Of a DNA stretch of 64,000 bases, positions 9,251-19,078 are shown piece by piece. The stretch covers positions 3,720,001 through 3,784,000 of the forward strand of contig NZ_CP080413.1 of NCBI RefSeq assembly GCF_019457475.1, read 5' to 3'. How positions within the stretch are numbered: position 1 is the stretch's first letter; the number at the start of each line of letters is the position of its first letter. The translations under genes and the position numbers were made by a program. The notes below the pieces were generated by a model that had not been told where the DNA came from, made no database searches, and was given only the letters and a program-made list of their open reading frames with translations. Source of the DNA: Shewanella acanthi. GTDB lineage: Bacteria; Pseudomonadota; Gammaproteobacteria; Enterobacterales; Shewanellaceae.

Positions 9251-9928
9251 TTAATTAATCCAGCCTCGTTCCGCAAAGGAAACTATCTCTCGATCACCAA
9301 CAACCATATGGTCCAATAGGGATACGTCTATGGTTGCTAACGCATTTTTTAATCGCTCAGTGATTCGTCTGTCAGCCTGACTGGGCTCGGCGATACCAGA
9401 CGGATGATTGTGACACACTATGACGGCTGCTGCTTTTTTCTCCAACACTAAGCTCACCACTTCGCGTGGATACACTGAGGCTGAATCTATTGTTCCGCGG
9501 AATAATTCGACGAATTGAATCACTCTATGCTGGCTATCCAGCAGCAAAATTGCGAACACTTCATAGGAGCGGTCAGCTAATTGTCTCATTAAATAATCCC
9601 GAGTTAAATCAGGATTAGTCAAAACCTGACCTCTCTGCAGGTTTTCCTGTGCCACACGCCTCGCTAATTCAGCCGCGGCCTGAAGCTGCGCGTATTTTAC
9701 AGGTCCAACGCCCGGAAGTCGACACACCTGATGCTTTGATGCGCAAAGTAAGCCCCTTAAACCACCAAATTCAAGGATTAACGAGCGAGCTAAATCCACT
9801 GCATTGAGCCCAGAAAGACCATTACGGAGTAAAACGGCTAATAATTCAGCATCGGTGAGCTGGGCAGCACCCTTTAGCAATAGCTTATCCCTAGGCCCTT
9901 CGCCGTCGGGCCAATCCTTAATCGCCAT
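9251..9928 (-). CDS. radC: RadC family JAMM-domain protein
   Basis: 225 residues, the standard length. The N-terminal helix-hairpin-helix part shows PRDKLLLKGAAQLTDAELLAVLLRNG and LPGVGPVKYAQLQ; the C-terminal JAMM/MPN+ domain has HNHPSGIAEPSQAD, carrying both metal-binding histidines, the serine and the aspartate. The family was once linked to DNA repair, but no enzymatic role is settled. It is divergent from coaBC and shares its strand with rpmBG, in the order found in E. coli (radC-rpmB-rpmG). Confidence 0.95.
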   Translation of the reverse strand: MAIKDWPDGEGPRDKLLLKGAAQLTDAELLAVLLRNGLSGLNAVDLARSLILEFGGLRGLLCASKHQVCRLPGVGPVKYAQLQAAAELARRVAQENLQRGQVLTNPDLTRDYLMRQLADRSYEVFAILLLDSQHRVIQFVELFRGTIDSASVYPREVVSLVLEKKAAAVIVCHNHPSGIAEPSQADRRITERLKNALATIDVSLLDHMVVGDREIVSFAERGWIN

Positions 9929-10050
9929 ACCACCTCCCTGTCAGTATGTTGAATTTTGGCTTTACAGAGTATGGTCGAGATTTTTGAACTGGGATAATCA
10001 CGAATTTTTACGGCTTTATGGTATTGTAGTCAGCAATTATTCAATTTCGG

Positions 10051-11265
10051 ATGAAGTCTGTGAGTCTGATAACCAAAAACATCCTATTAGGCATTGGTGG
10101 CGGTATTGCGGCCTATAAAAGTGCGGATTTAGTGCGTCGCCTTAAGGATCGCGGCTTCGATGTGCGCGTGGTCATGAGCCAAAGTGCGATGGAATTTATC
10201 ACCCCATTGACCCTGCAAGCCCTCTCTGGCCATCCAGTAGCGTCAAGCTTGCTCGACCCAGCCGCAGAAGCCGCCATGGGCCATATTGAGCTCGCACGCT
10301 GGGCAGACTTAGTCATTATCGCCCCTGCCACGGCGAATTTGCTTGCCCGCATCAATGCGGGAATGGCTGATGAACTCATTACCACGACTTGCCTTGCCAC
10401 CGAAGCACCGATTGCGCTTTGCCCAGCAATGAACCAACAGATGTACCGCAACGTGGCGACGCAGGCCAATTTAGCTAGCCTTGCTAGCCGTGATTACACC
10501 ATTTGGGGGCCAGCCAGTGGCAGTCAGGCCTGCGGTGAAGTCGGCCTAGGTCGTATGTTAGAACCACTGGATATTGCTGATCTTGCCGTTCAATTTTTTG
10601 CAAAAGACACAGAAATACAACCGTTAGCAGGCCAGTCGGTACTGATTACTGCAGGCCCGACCCGCGAACCTATCGATCCTGTGCGTTATATCTCTAATCA
10701 CAGCTCAGGCAAAATGGGCTTTGCGCTGGCGAAAGCCGCCGCCGATATGGGGGCTGACGTGACCTTGGTCTCAGGTCCAGTAAATTTAGCCACCCCAGAG
10801 GGTGTAAACCGAATCGATGTAGAATCCGCCCAAGACATGCTTAACGCTGTTATGGATATCATTGATAAAAAAGATATTTTTATTGGCTGCGCCGCTGTAG
10901 CCGATTATCGTGTTAGCGATGTTGCCAGCAGTAAGATCAAAAAATCCAGTGAAGAAATGCAACTTGCGCTAGTACGGAATCCTGATATCTTAGCCACGGT
11001 TGCGAGCCTGCCGAATCGCCCATTTGTGGTTGGATTTGCAGCCGAAACCAATGATGTTGAAACCTATGCCCGCGATAAGCTCAAACGTAAAAATTTGGAT
11101 ATGATCGCCGCAAACGATGTCTCCGTTGCCGGCCTTGGCTTTAACGCCGATGCCAATGCGTTACGGGTATTTTGGCCACAGGGCAATCAAGACTTCCCTG
11201 CAACCGATAAACTCACGCTCGCGCAGCAGCTACTTTCGTTGATAGTGAAAGAAAAATATAACTAG
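10051..11265 (+). CDS. coaBC: phosphopantothenoylcysteine decarboxylase/synthetase
   Basis: Bifunctional enzyme of coenzyme A synthesis (Dfp). The CoaC flavoprotein half (about 1-190) has [16 protein letters not shown], the PAMNQQMY segment and the [13 protein letters not shown] cysteine loop. The CoaB half (about 191-400) has [28 protein letters not shown] and the [10 protein letters not shown] and KKNPD-like NPDILATV segments. 404 residues against 406 in E. coli. The stop codon is followed directly by the dut start, so the two are co-transcribed and probably coupled. Confidence 0.97.
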   Translation: MKSVSLITKNILLGIGGGIAAYKSADLVRRLKDRGFDVRVVMSQSAMEFITPLTLQALSGHPVASSLLDPAAEAAMGHIELARWADLVIIAPATANLLARINAGMADELITTTCLATEAPIALCPAMNQQMYRNVATQANLASLASRDYTIWGPASGSQACGEVGLGRMLEPLDIADLAVQFFAKDTEIQPLAGQSVLITAGPTREPIDPVRYISNHSSGKMGFALAKAAADMGADVTLVSGPVNLATPEGVNRIDVESAQDMLNAVMDIIDKKDIFIGCAAVADYRVSDVASSKIKKSSEEMQLALVRNPDILATVASLPNRPFVVGFAAETNDVETYARDKLKRKNLDMIAANDVSVAGLGFNADANALRVFWPQGNQDFPATDKLTLAQQLLSLIVKEKYN

Positions 11266-11724
11266 ATGAAAACACCCATTGAATTAAAGATCCTCGATTC
11301 TCGCATCGGCTCCGAGTTCCCATTGCCCACCTACGCCACACCTGGCAGCGCGGGTATGGATCTTCGTGCCATGATAGATACCACCATGACGATTGCCCCG
11401 GGCGAAACCCAACTTATCCCAACGGGTATCGCTATCCATGTTGCAGACTCAGGCTTAGCAGCCGTTATTCTGCCACGCTCGGGACTCGGCCATAAACATG
11501 GCATCGTACTCGGTAATCTCGTTGGGCTGATTGATTCTGATTATCAAGGCCCATTGATGGTGTCGTGTTGGAACCGTGGTGACACGCCATTTACCTTAGA
11601 AATTGGCGATCGTCTGGCACAACTGGTGTTTGTTCCTGTAATTCAAGCGCAATTCAAACTCGTTGATGAGTTCGACAGCTCAGACCGTGGTGAAGGTGGA
11701 TTTGGCCATTCTGGTACCAAATAA
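11266..11724 (+). CDS. dut: dUTP diphosphatase
   Basis: Hydrolyses dUTP to dUMP, keeping uracil out of DNA and feeding thymidylate synthesis. 152 residues. The trimeric dUTPase motifs are in order: [10 protein letters not shown] (1), [13 protein letters not shown] (2 and part of 3), [15 protein letters not shown] (3), [19 protein letters not shown] (4) and [10 protein letters not shown] (5). The ATG abuts the coaBC stop, the E. coli gene order. Confidence 0.98.
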   Translation: MKTPIELKILDSRIGSEFPLPTYATPGSAGMDLRAMIDTTMTIAPGETQLIPTGIAIHVADSGLAAVILPRSGLGHKHGIVLGNLVGLIDSDYQGPLMVSCWNRGDTPFTLEIGDRLAQLVFVPVIQAQFKLVDEFDSSDRGEGGFGHSGTK

Positions 11725-11755
11725 GCCCCATCCCTATTGAGCGAAGGATACTGTA

Positions 11756-12349
11756 ATGGCTGTAAGCCCAAAAATTAATCGTCGTGAACACATTCTGCAA
11801 TGCCTCGCGCAAATGCTAGAAACCAGCCCAGGACAACGCATCACCACAGCTAAACTTGCCTCAGAAGTTGGCGTGTCGGAAGCGGCACTTTATCGTCACT
11901 TTCCAAGTAAGGCGCGGATGTTTGAAGGTTTGATCGAATTTATCGAAGAGTCTTTACTCTCACGCATTAACATCATCATGGATGATGAAAAAGACACTAT
12001 GAAGCGTTGCCAGCTCGTGCTGCAACTGCTGCTGATTTTCGCCGAGCGCAACCCCGGCATTTCCCGCGTCTTAAACGGTGATGCCCTATTAGGTGAAAAC
12101 GAGCGTCTACGCAGTCGTATCAGCACCCTATTTGCCAAAATTGAAACCCAGTTAAAGCAAATTCTGCGGGAAAAAACCCTGCGCGAGGGCAAAGGCTTCA
12201 ACCTCGAAGAAGCGATTCTCGCCAACCTACTGCTCGCCTTTGCCGAAGGCCGCATCGCCCAGTTTGTTCGCAGCGAGTTTAAACTCAAGCCAACACAACA
12301 CTTCGATGAGCAGTGGCGCTTTATCCAAATCCAGCTTTTGCAAAGCTAA
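11756..12349 (+). CDS. slmA: nucleoid occlusion factor SlmA
   Basis: TetR-fold DNA-binding protein that blocks FtsZ assembly over the chromosome. 197 residues. The HTH lies at about 28-50 ([20 protein letters not shown]), followed by [18 protein letters not shown] and the family-typical [20 protein letters not shown]. The C-terminal [13 protein letters not shown] block also matches SlmA. Order coaBC-dut-slmA is as in E. coli; a perfect terminator follows. Confidence 0.96.
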   Translation: MAVSPKINRREHILQCLAQMLETSPGQRITTAKLASEVGVSEAALYRHFPSKARMFEGLIEFIEESLLSRINIIMDDEKDTMKRCQLVLQLLLIFAERNPGISRVLNGDALLGENERLRSRISTLFAKIETQLKQILREKTLREGKGFNLEEAILANLLLAFAEGRIAQFVRSEFKLKPTQHFDEQWRFIQIQLLQS

Positions 12350-12360
12350 TGATTTTTAAT

Positions 12361-12391
12361 AAAAAAGGACGGTAATTACCGTCCTTTTTTA
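12361..12391 (+). terminator. slmA terminator
   Basis: Perfect palindrome AAAAAAGGACGGTAATTACC followed by GTCCTTTTTT, starting 11 bases after slmA stops. It has T runs on both strands, but only the plus strand has an upstream gene. Confidence 0.93.
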
Positions 12392-12473
12392 TTGTGCTTG
12401 CATCTTGTATAGATGATTTGTTTGAATTAACATTCGCGCCATTTTATTAACAATAATTATACAAGGATGTCAG

Positions 12474-14456
12474 ATGAAGCGTTTTCCACTGACTGCTTTA
12501 GCTCTGCTTTGCTTACCTTTTACTACAACTACATTAGCAGCTAATACACCAACAGAAGATCAGTCGCTAGCACAATTATTTAGTCGAGGTAGTGAATACT
12601 CAAATGTTAAAATATCACCGACAGGCAAATATTTAAGTGCTATTACAAGTGCTGATGGCAAAGATGTACTTGTAGTGTTAAACGCTCAGAACAAAAAACT
12701 CATCAATACCGTTTACTTTGCAGGCAACGAGCAAGTTGGAGATTATCAGTGGGCAAGTAGCGAGCGCTTGGTCTTTGAAAAAGTGTACCTTGAAGGTTGG
12801 ACTGATGTTCCTCAATACTATGGTGAGTTGATGGCAGTGAATGCCGATGGGTCGCGTCAGACCTATCTTTTCGGTTATGACAGTTCCGGGCAGCAAACAG
12901 GATCAAACATCAAGAAAAATACCGCGATAAGAGCTACTGCATTTATTCTCGATCCCTTACCTGATGATGAGCAATATATCTTAGTTAATGCTTTACCTTG
13001 GAGCGAATCTACTAAACTAGATCATGATTTGCTTCAGGATGTATATCGCGTCGACCTTTTTAAAGGCACTCGTAAGCGAATTACAACTGCACCGATTGGC
13101 CAAGCACAATTCATGACTGATCACGAAGGTGAAGTTCGCTTTGTGTCTGGCACTGATATAAAAAACAATTCTAAGCTTTTTTACCGACAAGGAAGCGACT
13201 GGGTTAATACCGATAAACTCAATTTCGGTTTGAGCGACCTAACACCAATTTCCTTTACAGATAACAAAAACATTATCTTCGCCCAGGGACGAGAAGGTAC
13301 TGCTCTCTCAGCTGTCTATCGTTTAAATCTCGAAACAGGTGAAAAAACTAAAATTATCCAAGACAAGGTAGTCGATCCAAGTGGCTTTTGGTTTAATGGT
13401 ACGAATAAGCAACTCTATGCGGTTGAGTTTGAAAATGGCCACCCGAGTTATGCCTTTGTCGATAATGATGACTCACATGCTAAATTGCTAAAAAGCCTTA
13501 TTGCAGCTCTCCCCGGTCACCAAGTTCGAATTGTAAGCGAAACACGCGATGGTAGTACCTTTGTAGTTGTTGCATTCAATGACCGTAATCCAGGCGATTA
13601 CTACACCTTTGATACAAAGAAGCTAAAACTTGCATACCTTGCATCTACCCGAGCTTGGTTGGACCCTGAAAAAATGGCTGAAGTAAAACCGATAAGCTTT
13701 ACCAATCGTGATGGCCAGACTATTTATGGCTATTTAACACTTCCCAACGGTAAAGAGGCAAAAAATCTACCATTAGTCGTTAATCCCCATGGTGGACCGC
13801 ACGGCGTTCGAGATTGGTGGGGGTTTGACCCAGAAAATCAATTACTCGCTCAACATGGTATCGCAGTTTTACAAGTTAACTTCCGAGGCTCTGGAGGCTA
13901 TGGAGATAACTTTAAAGAATTAGGTTATCAAAAATGGGGCTCAGACATTCAATATGACATTATTGATGCAACCAAATATGTCATTGAGCAAGGTTTTGTC
14001 GATAAAGACCGTATTTGTATCTCTGGCGGTAGTTTTGGCGGCTACAGCGCACTACAAAGTTCAATACTTGCGCCAGACTTATTCAAGTGCGCGATAGGCA
14101 CTGCAGGTGTCTATGATTTGCCACTTTGGAAAAAAGACAGTGATGTATCAGAATCTTTCTCAGGGCGACACTATCAAACTGATGCTTTAAGCAATAATCT
14201 AGATTTACTCAAATCAATGTCACCTAGTTACAATGTGAGTAAACTCAAGGCAAAATTATTGTTAATTCATGGAGGAGATGATAAACGCGTTCCTATTTCA
14301 CAACTCGAATCACTCGAAAAAGCCCTAAAAGCCCATAACTACCCTTATCAAAAAATGGTGATGGATAACGAGGGTCATGGTTTCTACAACGATAACCATA
14401 GAGCAGAGTATTACGATCAAATGCTAAGTTTCTTAAAAACGAATCTCAAACTTTAG
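12474..14456 (+). CDS. secreted S9 family prolyl oligopeptidase-type peptidase
   Basis: 660 residues with a signal peptide (about 1-23, LALLCLPFTTTTLAA), so exported. Residues about 30-390 form a beta-propeller; the alpha/beta-hydrolase domain follows with GGPHG (oxyanion), the nucleophile Ser520 in ISGGSFGGYSA, the acid Asp603 in HGGDDKRVP and His635 in EGHGFY. The family cleaves short peptides, often after proline or as dipeptidyl or acylaminoacyl peptidase; the specificity cannot be read from sequence. The gene stands alone between two terminators. Codon use is more AT-rich than in neighbouring housekeeping genes. Confidence 0.9.
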   Translation: MKRFPLTALALLCLPFTTTTLAANTPTEDQSLAQLFSRGSEYSNVKISPTGKYLSAITSADGKDVLVVLNAQNKKLINTVYFAGNEQVGDYQWASSERLVFEKVYLEGWTDVPQYYGELMAVNADGSRQTYLFGYDSSGQQTGSNIKKNTAIRATAFILDPLPDDEQYILVNALPWSESTKLDHDLLQDVYRVDLFKGTRKRITTAPIGQAQFMTDHEGEVRFVSGTDIKNNSKLFYRQGSDWVNTDKLNFGLSDLTPISFTDNKNIIFAQGREGTALSAVYRLNLETGEKTKIIQDKVVDPSGFWFNGTNKQLYAVEFENGHPSYAFVDNDDSHAKLLKSLIAALPGHQVRIVSETRDGSTFVVVAFNDRNPGDYYTFDTKKLKLAYLASTRAWLDPEKMAEVKPISFTNRDGQTIYGYLTLPNGKEAKNLPLVVNPHGGPHGVRDWWGFDPENQLLAQHGIAVLQVNFRGSGGYGDNFKELGYQKWGSDIQYDIIDATKYVIEQGFVDKDRICISGGSFGGYSALQSSILAPDLFKCAIGTAGVYDLPLWKKDSDVSESFSGRHYQTDALSNNLDLLKSMSPSYNVSKLKAKLLLIHGGDDKRVPISQLESLEKALKAHNYPYQKMVMDNEGHGFYNDNHRAEYYDQMLSFLKTNLKL

Positions 14457-14467
14457 TTTCAACTTAG

Positions 14468-14502
14468 ATAGCGTTATCCATTAGAGATAACGCTATTTTT
14501 TA
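14468..14502 (+). terminator. terminator after S9 peptidase
   Basis: ATAGCGTTATC (14468-14478) pairs with GATAACGCTAT (14485-14495) and is followed by T5. Confidence 0.9.
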
Positions 14503-14510
14503 ATTTCATT

Positions 14511-14543
14511 AAGCCGATATCCGATAAGGACTATCGGCTTTTT
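14511..14543 (+). terminator. second hairpin terminator after S9 peptidase
   Basis: AAGCCGAT (14511-14518) pairs with ATCGGCTT (14533-14540), followed by TTT. It sits directly behind the first terminator and may be a back-up. The T run is short. Confidence 0.6.
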
Positions 14544-14720
14544 CATCGGGTTAACAAGCGATTTTTGGTATGAATTATCCGCAATTCGCGCTATCCTCCC
14601 CGACCTTATTCTTGCCTTGGCCTGTCCTAGGCAGAAATGGCATGAGGTATACCCTGGCTTTCCTTGGTTTTAGGTGCTAGGTTTCGGTGATAACCGCTAC
14701 TCGAGTAGTGGAGGATAAAG

Positions 14721-15371
14721 ATGGCATTAAGTGAAGCAGCAGTAAAAGTACAAGCCGCCCTTTTAGAGCGCGGACTGGAAACCCCAATGCTACCTAGCGT
14801 GTATACCCCAGAGGAACGCAAGGTCAAGATTGAGCACCATATGAAAGAAATTCTGACGTTAATGTCATTGGATCTTTCGGACGACAGTCTTGTCGACACG
14901 CCGCGCCGCATCGCCAAAATGTATGTTGATGAGATTTTCTCAGGCTTAGACTACGAAAACTTCCCTAAAATCACCGTTATCGATAATAAAATGGGCTTCG
15001 ATGAAATGGTGCGTGTCCAAGATATCAGCCTGACGAGCACCTGTGAGCATCACCTCGTCACTATCGATGGCACCGCAACTATCGCCTATTTGCCTCGCAC
15101 CAAAATCATCGGCCTGTCGAAGATTAATCGTATCGTGCGATTCTTTGCCCAGCGCCCGCAGGTGCAGGAACGGTTAACTCAGCAAGTATTGGTTGCGCTG
15201 CAAACCCTGCTCGAAACCAAAGACGTGGCCGTTAAAATGGATGCGGTGCATTACTGCGTGAAATCCCGCGGCGTGATGGACTCCACTAGCTCCACCACTA
15301 CAACGGCATTAGGCGGAGTTTTCAAATCCAACCCAGCTACCCGCGCCGAGTTTTTACACCAGTCCAAATAA
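14721..15371 (+). CDS. folE: GTP cyclohydrolase I
   Basis: Converts GTP to 7,8-dihydroneopterin triphosphate, the first step of folate synthesis. 216 residues. Zinc ligands are visible in TSTCEHHLV and in [12 protein letters not shown]; the [23 protein letters not shown] helix is the family signature. GTGGAGGATAAAG gives a good ribosome binding site before ATG 14721. It stands alone, converging with pyrE across a shared terminator. Confidence 0.97.
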   Translation: MALSEAAVKVQAALLERGLETPMLPSVYTPEERKVKIEHHMKEILTLMSLDLSDDSLVDTPRRIAKMYVDEIFSGLDYENFPKITVIDNKMGFDEMVRVQDISLTSTCEHHLVTIDGTATIAYLPRTKIIGLSKINRIVRFFAQRPQVQERLTQQVLVALQTLLETKDVAVKMDAVHYCVKSRGVMDSTSSTTTTALGGVFKSNPATRAEFLHQSK

Positions 15372-15405
15372 AATTTGAGCTTTTGTTCTGAGATTTCAGT
15401 CAAGC

Positions 15406-15443
15406 ATAAAAAAACGCTGCCATTCTGATGAATCGCAGCGTTT
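15406..15443 (-). terminator. pyrE terminator, probably bidirectional with folE
   Basis: AAACGCTGC (15412-15420) pairs with GCAGCGTTT (15435-15443). On the minus strand a run of seven T follows; on the plus strand only TTTATCT, so termination is likely stronger for pyrE. Confidence 0.8.
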
Positions 15444-15502
15444 ATCTAATTAAATCAAACATTAATTAGTTGACTTGGCAACTCTACAGTAAAGTGAGGC
15501 GA

Positions 15503-16150
15503 TTAAGCCTCAATACCATATTGCTCGCGATACTGGCTAACGGCCGCCAATTGCACTTCCATACCAGGCTTTTCTGATAAGTAGCTGATCAAATCAGCAA
15601 GTTTGATAATCGCGGCTATGCCACAACCAAAATCGCGCTCAACTTCTTGAATCGCAGACAGTTCACCCTTGCCCTTTTCCTGTCTATCCAGCGCGATTAA
15701 CACGCCTGCTAGTTGGGCATTGTTCGCTTCGATGATTTCCATCGATTCACGAATGGCGGTCCCTGCGGTGATCACATCGTCCACCAGCATCACGCGGCCT
15801 TTAAGCTCACTACCCACTAAACTGCCGCCTTCACCGTGATCTTTTTTCTCTTTACGGTTAAAACAGTATGGAATATCAATATCGTGGTGCTCGCACAGTG
15901 CTACAGCAGTGGTAGTTGCAATTGGAATACCTTTGTAGGCTGGGCCAAATAACAGGTCATACTCGATGCCTGAGTCCACTAACGCAGCAGCATAAAAACG
16001 ACCTAAACGTGCTAAATCACGACCCGTATTGAAGAGACCCGCATTGAAGAAATAAGGACTGATACGGCCCGATTTAAGGGTAAACTCGCCGAATCGCAAT
16101 ACCTGACGCTCTAGGGCAAATTCAATAAACTCACGTTGATAGGCTTTCAC
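15503..16150 (-). CDS. pyrE: orotate phosphoribosyltransferase
   Basis: Joins orotate and PRPP to give orotidine 5'-phosphate in pyrimidine synthesis. 215 residues. The PRPP-binding motif [13 protein letters not shown] and the lysine-rich flexible loop [12 protein letters not shown] are plain, as is [16 protein letters not shown] at the N-terminus. Second gene of rph-pyrE; the hairpin between the two is placed as in the E. coli UTP-sensitive attenuator. Confidence 0.97.
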   Translation of the reverse strand: MKAYQREFIEFALERQVLRFGEFTLKSGRISPYFFNAGLFNTGRDLARLGRFYAAALVDSGIEYDLLFGPAYKGIPIATTTAVALCEHHDIDIPYCFNRKEKKDHGEGGSLVGSELKGRVMLVDDVITAGTAIRESMEIIEANNAQLAGVLIALDRQEKGKGELSAIQEVERDFGCGIAAIIKLADLISYLSEKPGMEVQLAAVSQYREQYGIEA

Positions 16151-16204
16151 AATCTCTCCTTACGACTTTAACGTTTTCTTTTTTATACAGGGTAATTAGA
16201 TAGC

Positions 16205-16231
16205 AATAAAAAGCCCCATTACGGGGCTTTT
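16205..16231 (-). terminator. rph-pyrE attenuator hairpin
   Basis: On the minus strand AAAGCCCC GTAAT GGGGCTTT is followed by TTATT. It starts nine bases after the rph stop. In E. coli a hairpin at this place is the pyrE attenuator, where coupled translation of rph at low UTP lets polymerase pass. The same role here is inferred. Confidence 0.82.
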
Positions 16232-16239
16232 AAAGAAAA

Positions 16240-16953
16240 TTAATTCAATGCAGCTTTCTGTACATCGACGATTTCACGAATGCTGTTCTTGGCTAAACCA
16301 AGTAGCTCAATTAATTCTTCGTGGCTGAAAGGCTCACCTTCAGCAGTGCCTTGGATCTCGATAATCTTACCGGTTTCAGTCATGACCACGTTCATGTCGG
16401 TTTCAGCAGCACTGTCTTCAACATATTCTAAGTCGCTGATAGCCTCACCGTTGTAGATACCCACGCTGACAGCAGCGATGAGGAATTTCAGTGGGTTAGA
16501 CTTGATAATGCCCTTGCCACGCGCCCAATTCAGCGCATCCACTAATGCTACACAAGCACCAGTGATAGACGCGGTACGCGTACCGCCATCGGCTTGGATG
16601 ACATCACAATCGATAACGATAGTGTTCTCACCTAACGCCTTCATATCAACGCAAGCACGGAGCGCACGGCCGATAAGACGTTGAATTTCTTGGGTACGGC
16701 CAGATTGCTTACCACGGGCTGCCTCCCTGTCCATACGGCTGTGGGTTGAACGCGGTAACATACCGTATTCTGCCGTTACCCAGCCCTGACCTTGACCTTT
16801 GAGGAAACGCGGCACACCTTCAGTAAAACTGGCGGTACAAAGCACTTTGGTTTCGCCAAATTCAACCAATACAGAGCCTTCGGCATGAGCAGTAAACTGG
16901 CGGGTAATAGTGATTGGACGGGTTTGTGCTGGCGTTCTGTTACTTGGACGCAT
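16240..16953 (-). CDS. rph: ribonuclease PH
   Basis: Phosphate-dependent 3'-5' exoribonuclease that trims tRNA 3' ends. 237 residues, full length, unlike the frameshifted rph of E. coli K-12. Family blocks are [41 protein letters not shown], the [15 protein letters not shown] phosphate site and the [18 protein letters not shown] core. Its translation probably controls the downstream pyrE attenuator. Divergent from yicC. Confidence 0.97.
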
Positions 16954-17120
16954 GCGAGATTCCTGTATTCTGAGTCATTGAGCTATTTTAGCCACATATT
17001 ATAGGGATTTGTGCCTGCGGATGCCATGCCTAGGGTCATTCTCAGGTTAATAAGCGCAAACAAACTGACCAAAACGGGCAAGGCGATACCGTATGCCTTT
17101 AATCCTTAAGCTATTGACTC

Positions 17121-17126
17121 TATAAT
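17121..17126 (+). promoter_or_regulatory. yicC -10 element
   Basis: Consensus TATAAT, with a poor -35 (TTTAAT, 17 bases upstream). A start near 17133 would make the ATG at 17138 almost leaderless, which supports the ATG at 17165 as the yicC start. Confidence 0.55.
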
Positions 17127-17164
17127 CGCTTCTTATTATGACGATTAATCCATTAGGACAACCC

Positions 17165-18028
17165 ATGATCCAAAGCATGACAGCCTACGCTCGTATCGAG
17201 CACAAAGCACAATGGGGCACTGCCTCTTGGGAAATTCGCTCAGTTAACCAGCGTTACCTCGAAACCTACCTACGTCTACCCGAGCAATTTCGTAGCTTCG
17301 AACCCGTTCTACGTGACCGCCTGCGTAAACGTCTCAGTCGCGGCAAGGTTGAAGTTAACCTGCGTTACGAATTAGCCGACAACAGCAACAGCGAACTAAA
17401 ATTAAATCAGAATCTTGCCAAGCAACTGCTCGACGCCGCCAGCTGGCTCAAACAGGAAGTCGGACAGGGCGAAGTGAACCTCACCGACATTCTTCGTTGG
17501 CCAGGTGTGCTCGCAAGCTCAGAGCAGGATATGGATGCTATTGGCGCCGAATTGATGGCCGCTTTTGATGCCGCTGTAGACCAATTTATCGAGGCCCGCG
17601 GCCGCGAAGGCGCTGCAATCAAAGACATGCTACAAAGCCGCCTAGATGGCGTGGGTGAGCAAATTGCCATCGTCCGTGAGCACATGCCTAAGGTAATGGA
17701 GTATCAGCGCGAGAAACTCACCTCACGTCTTGCCGAAATCCAAGGTGAACTCGACCCAGCCCGTATCGAGCAAGAGATGGTGTTACTGGCACAAAAACAA
17801 GATGTTGCCGAAGAGATGGACAGACTCGAAGCCCATGTGGCCGAAGCCCGTCGCATCCTCAAAAAAGGGGGCAGCGAAGGTCGCCGTCTCGACTTTATGA
17901 TGCAGGAATTTAACCGCGAATCTAACACCCTCGCCTCTAAATCTATTAGCACCGAAATTACCGCCGCCGCAGTAGAGCTTAAGGTGTTAATCGAGCAGAT
18001 GCGTGAACAGATCCAAAACGTAGAGTAA
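17165..18028 (+). CDS. yicC: YicC family endoribonuclease
   Basis: 287 residues, the same length as E. coli YicC and aligned throughout from MIQSMTAYARIE to IEQMREQIQNVE. Diagnostic blocks are WEIRSVNQRYLETYLRLPEQFRS, the SRGKVEVNLRYE segment and RRLDFMMQEFNRESNTLASKS. YicC proteins are endoribonucleases reported to act on small RNA in E. coli. I choose ATG 17165, as in the family, over ATG 17138, which adds nine residues. It is divergent from rph, as in E. coli. Confidence 0.95.
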   Translation: MIQSMTAYARIEHKAQWGTASWEIRSVNQRYLETYLRLPEQFRSFEPVLRDRLRKRLSRGKVEVNLRYELADNSNSELKLNQNLAKQLLDAASWLKQEVGQGEVNLTDILRWPGVLASSEQDMDAIGAELMAAFDAAVDQFIEARGREGAAIKDMLQSRLDGVGEQIAIVREHMPKVMEYQREKLTSRLAEIQGELDPARIEQEMVLLAQKQDVAEEMDRLEAHVAEARRILKKGGSEGRRLDFMMQEFNRESNTLASKSISTEITAAAVELKVLIEQMREQIQNVE

Positions 18029-18038
18029 TCTTCTCAAC

Positions 18039-18067
18039 AAAATAGCCCTTGTTAAAAGGGCTATTTT
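18039..18067 (+). terminator. yicC terminator
   Basis: AAAATAGCCCTT (18039-18050) pairs with AAGGGCTATTTT (18056-18067). The hairpin begins ten bases after the yicC stop and reads the same on both strands. Confidence 0.88.
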
Positions 18068-18123
18068 CTATTCGCTATATATGCCTATCCAGCTAATTCA
18101 ACAGAGCGATTCCAACAACGAGA

Positions 18124-18837
18124 CTACAGCATAGAAAACAATTTCTGTTGTAACTCTTGATGGGAGCCAACTTGAAAGTGTGGGCGAATACCGACAGGGG
18201 CAGCGTGGCCTTGCACATTGTACCAACAGGTGTGGAATCCCGCATTGAGTCCACCTTGGATATCTGAGTGTAGGTTATCGCCGACCATTAACACTTTCTC
18301 CCTCGAGGGATTTCCCATTAGCTCAAGGGCATGTTCAAAGATCCCCACATCGGGTTTAGCTACGCCAACTAATTCCGAAATCACTAAGATATCAAAATGA
18401 TGCTTGAGGCCAGTTCGCTCTAATCGCACTTGCTGTAATTCAGTAAAGCCATTGGTGATAATGCCTAATTTGGCCTTACCTTGAAGTGCGGCTAGCAGAT
18501 CAGGCACGCCAGGTAGCGGCACACAAATCTGTGCCATCGCAGCTAAATAAGCGCTATTTAGCGATTGTGGCGTCACACCTAACTTTACAGACCAAGCGGT
18601 AAATCGAATGGTCTGTAACTCTGCAGCAGTAATTTTGCCGTCTTGGTAATCGACCCACAGGGGTTTATTCACCAGTTGAAACTCGTCGAAATCCGCTTGG
18701 GTAAAATCGATACCAAAGCCCTCGAACATTAACTTAAGACCTGCAAAGGCATCAAAGTGAAACAGGGTTTCATCAGCATCAAATAACACCCACGCATAAG
18801 GTGTAGCTGATGGCTGTGTTTGATTTGAGTACGACAT
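18124..18837 (-). CDS. yjjG: pyrimidine 5'-nucleotidase, YjjG family HAD hydrolase
   Basis: HAD-superfamily phosphatase. 237 residues from ATG 18837, which has GGGGA six bases upstream; a TTG at 18849 would add four. Motif I is LFDADETLF (nucleophile Asp and acid/base Asp), motif II is ITNG, motif III lysine is in GVAKPD, and motif IV is VGDNLHSDIQGG. NKPLWVDYQDG and LQQVRLERTGL match E. coli YjjG, which removes phosphate from (including non-canonical) pyrimidine nucleotides. Confidence 0.92.
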   Translation of the reverse strand: MSYSNQTQPSATPYAWVLFDADETLFHFDAFAGLKLMFEGFGIDFTQADFDEFQLVNKPLWVDYQDGKITAAELQTIRFTAWSVKLGVTPQSLNSAYLAAMAQICVPLPGVPDLLAALQGKAKLGIITNGFTELQQVRLERTGLKHHFDILVISELVGVAKPDVGIFEHALELMGNPSREKVLMVGDNLHSDIQGGLNAGFHTCWYNVQGHAAPVGIRPHFQVGSHQELQQKLFSML

Positions 18838-19078
18838 AATTATCCCCAAAAGACCGACTTTCTTTGCGCTAAAGTTAGTAAGCCAAGCAACCTGAATGTA
18901 CGAAAATAAATAATCAAGGGTGAGATACTAAGCCAAATGGAGATAGAGCGCGAATTTTACTCTGCACTTTAAGATGATAGAGAAACCCAAGGCACTGTGC
19001 GATATACTGCGCGGGTATTTATCTTCATATATCATCGGGCTTGGCTCACGCTCGACTTCATTTAGGTTTTGCATCCCT

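Noticed and set aside
14600..14720. RNA thermometer or riboswitch before folE
   Set aside because: The 120 bases upstream show only short dyads and none of the conserved boxes of known classes; I cannot support a claim.
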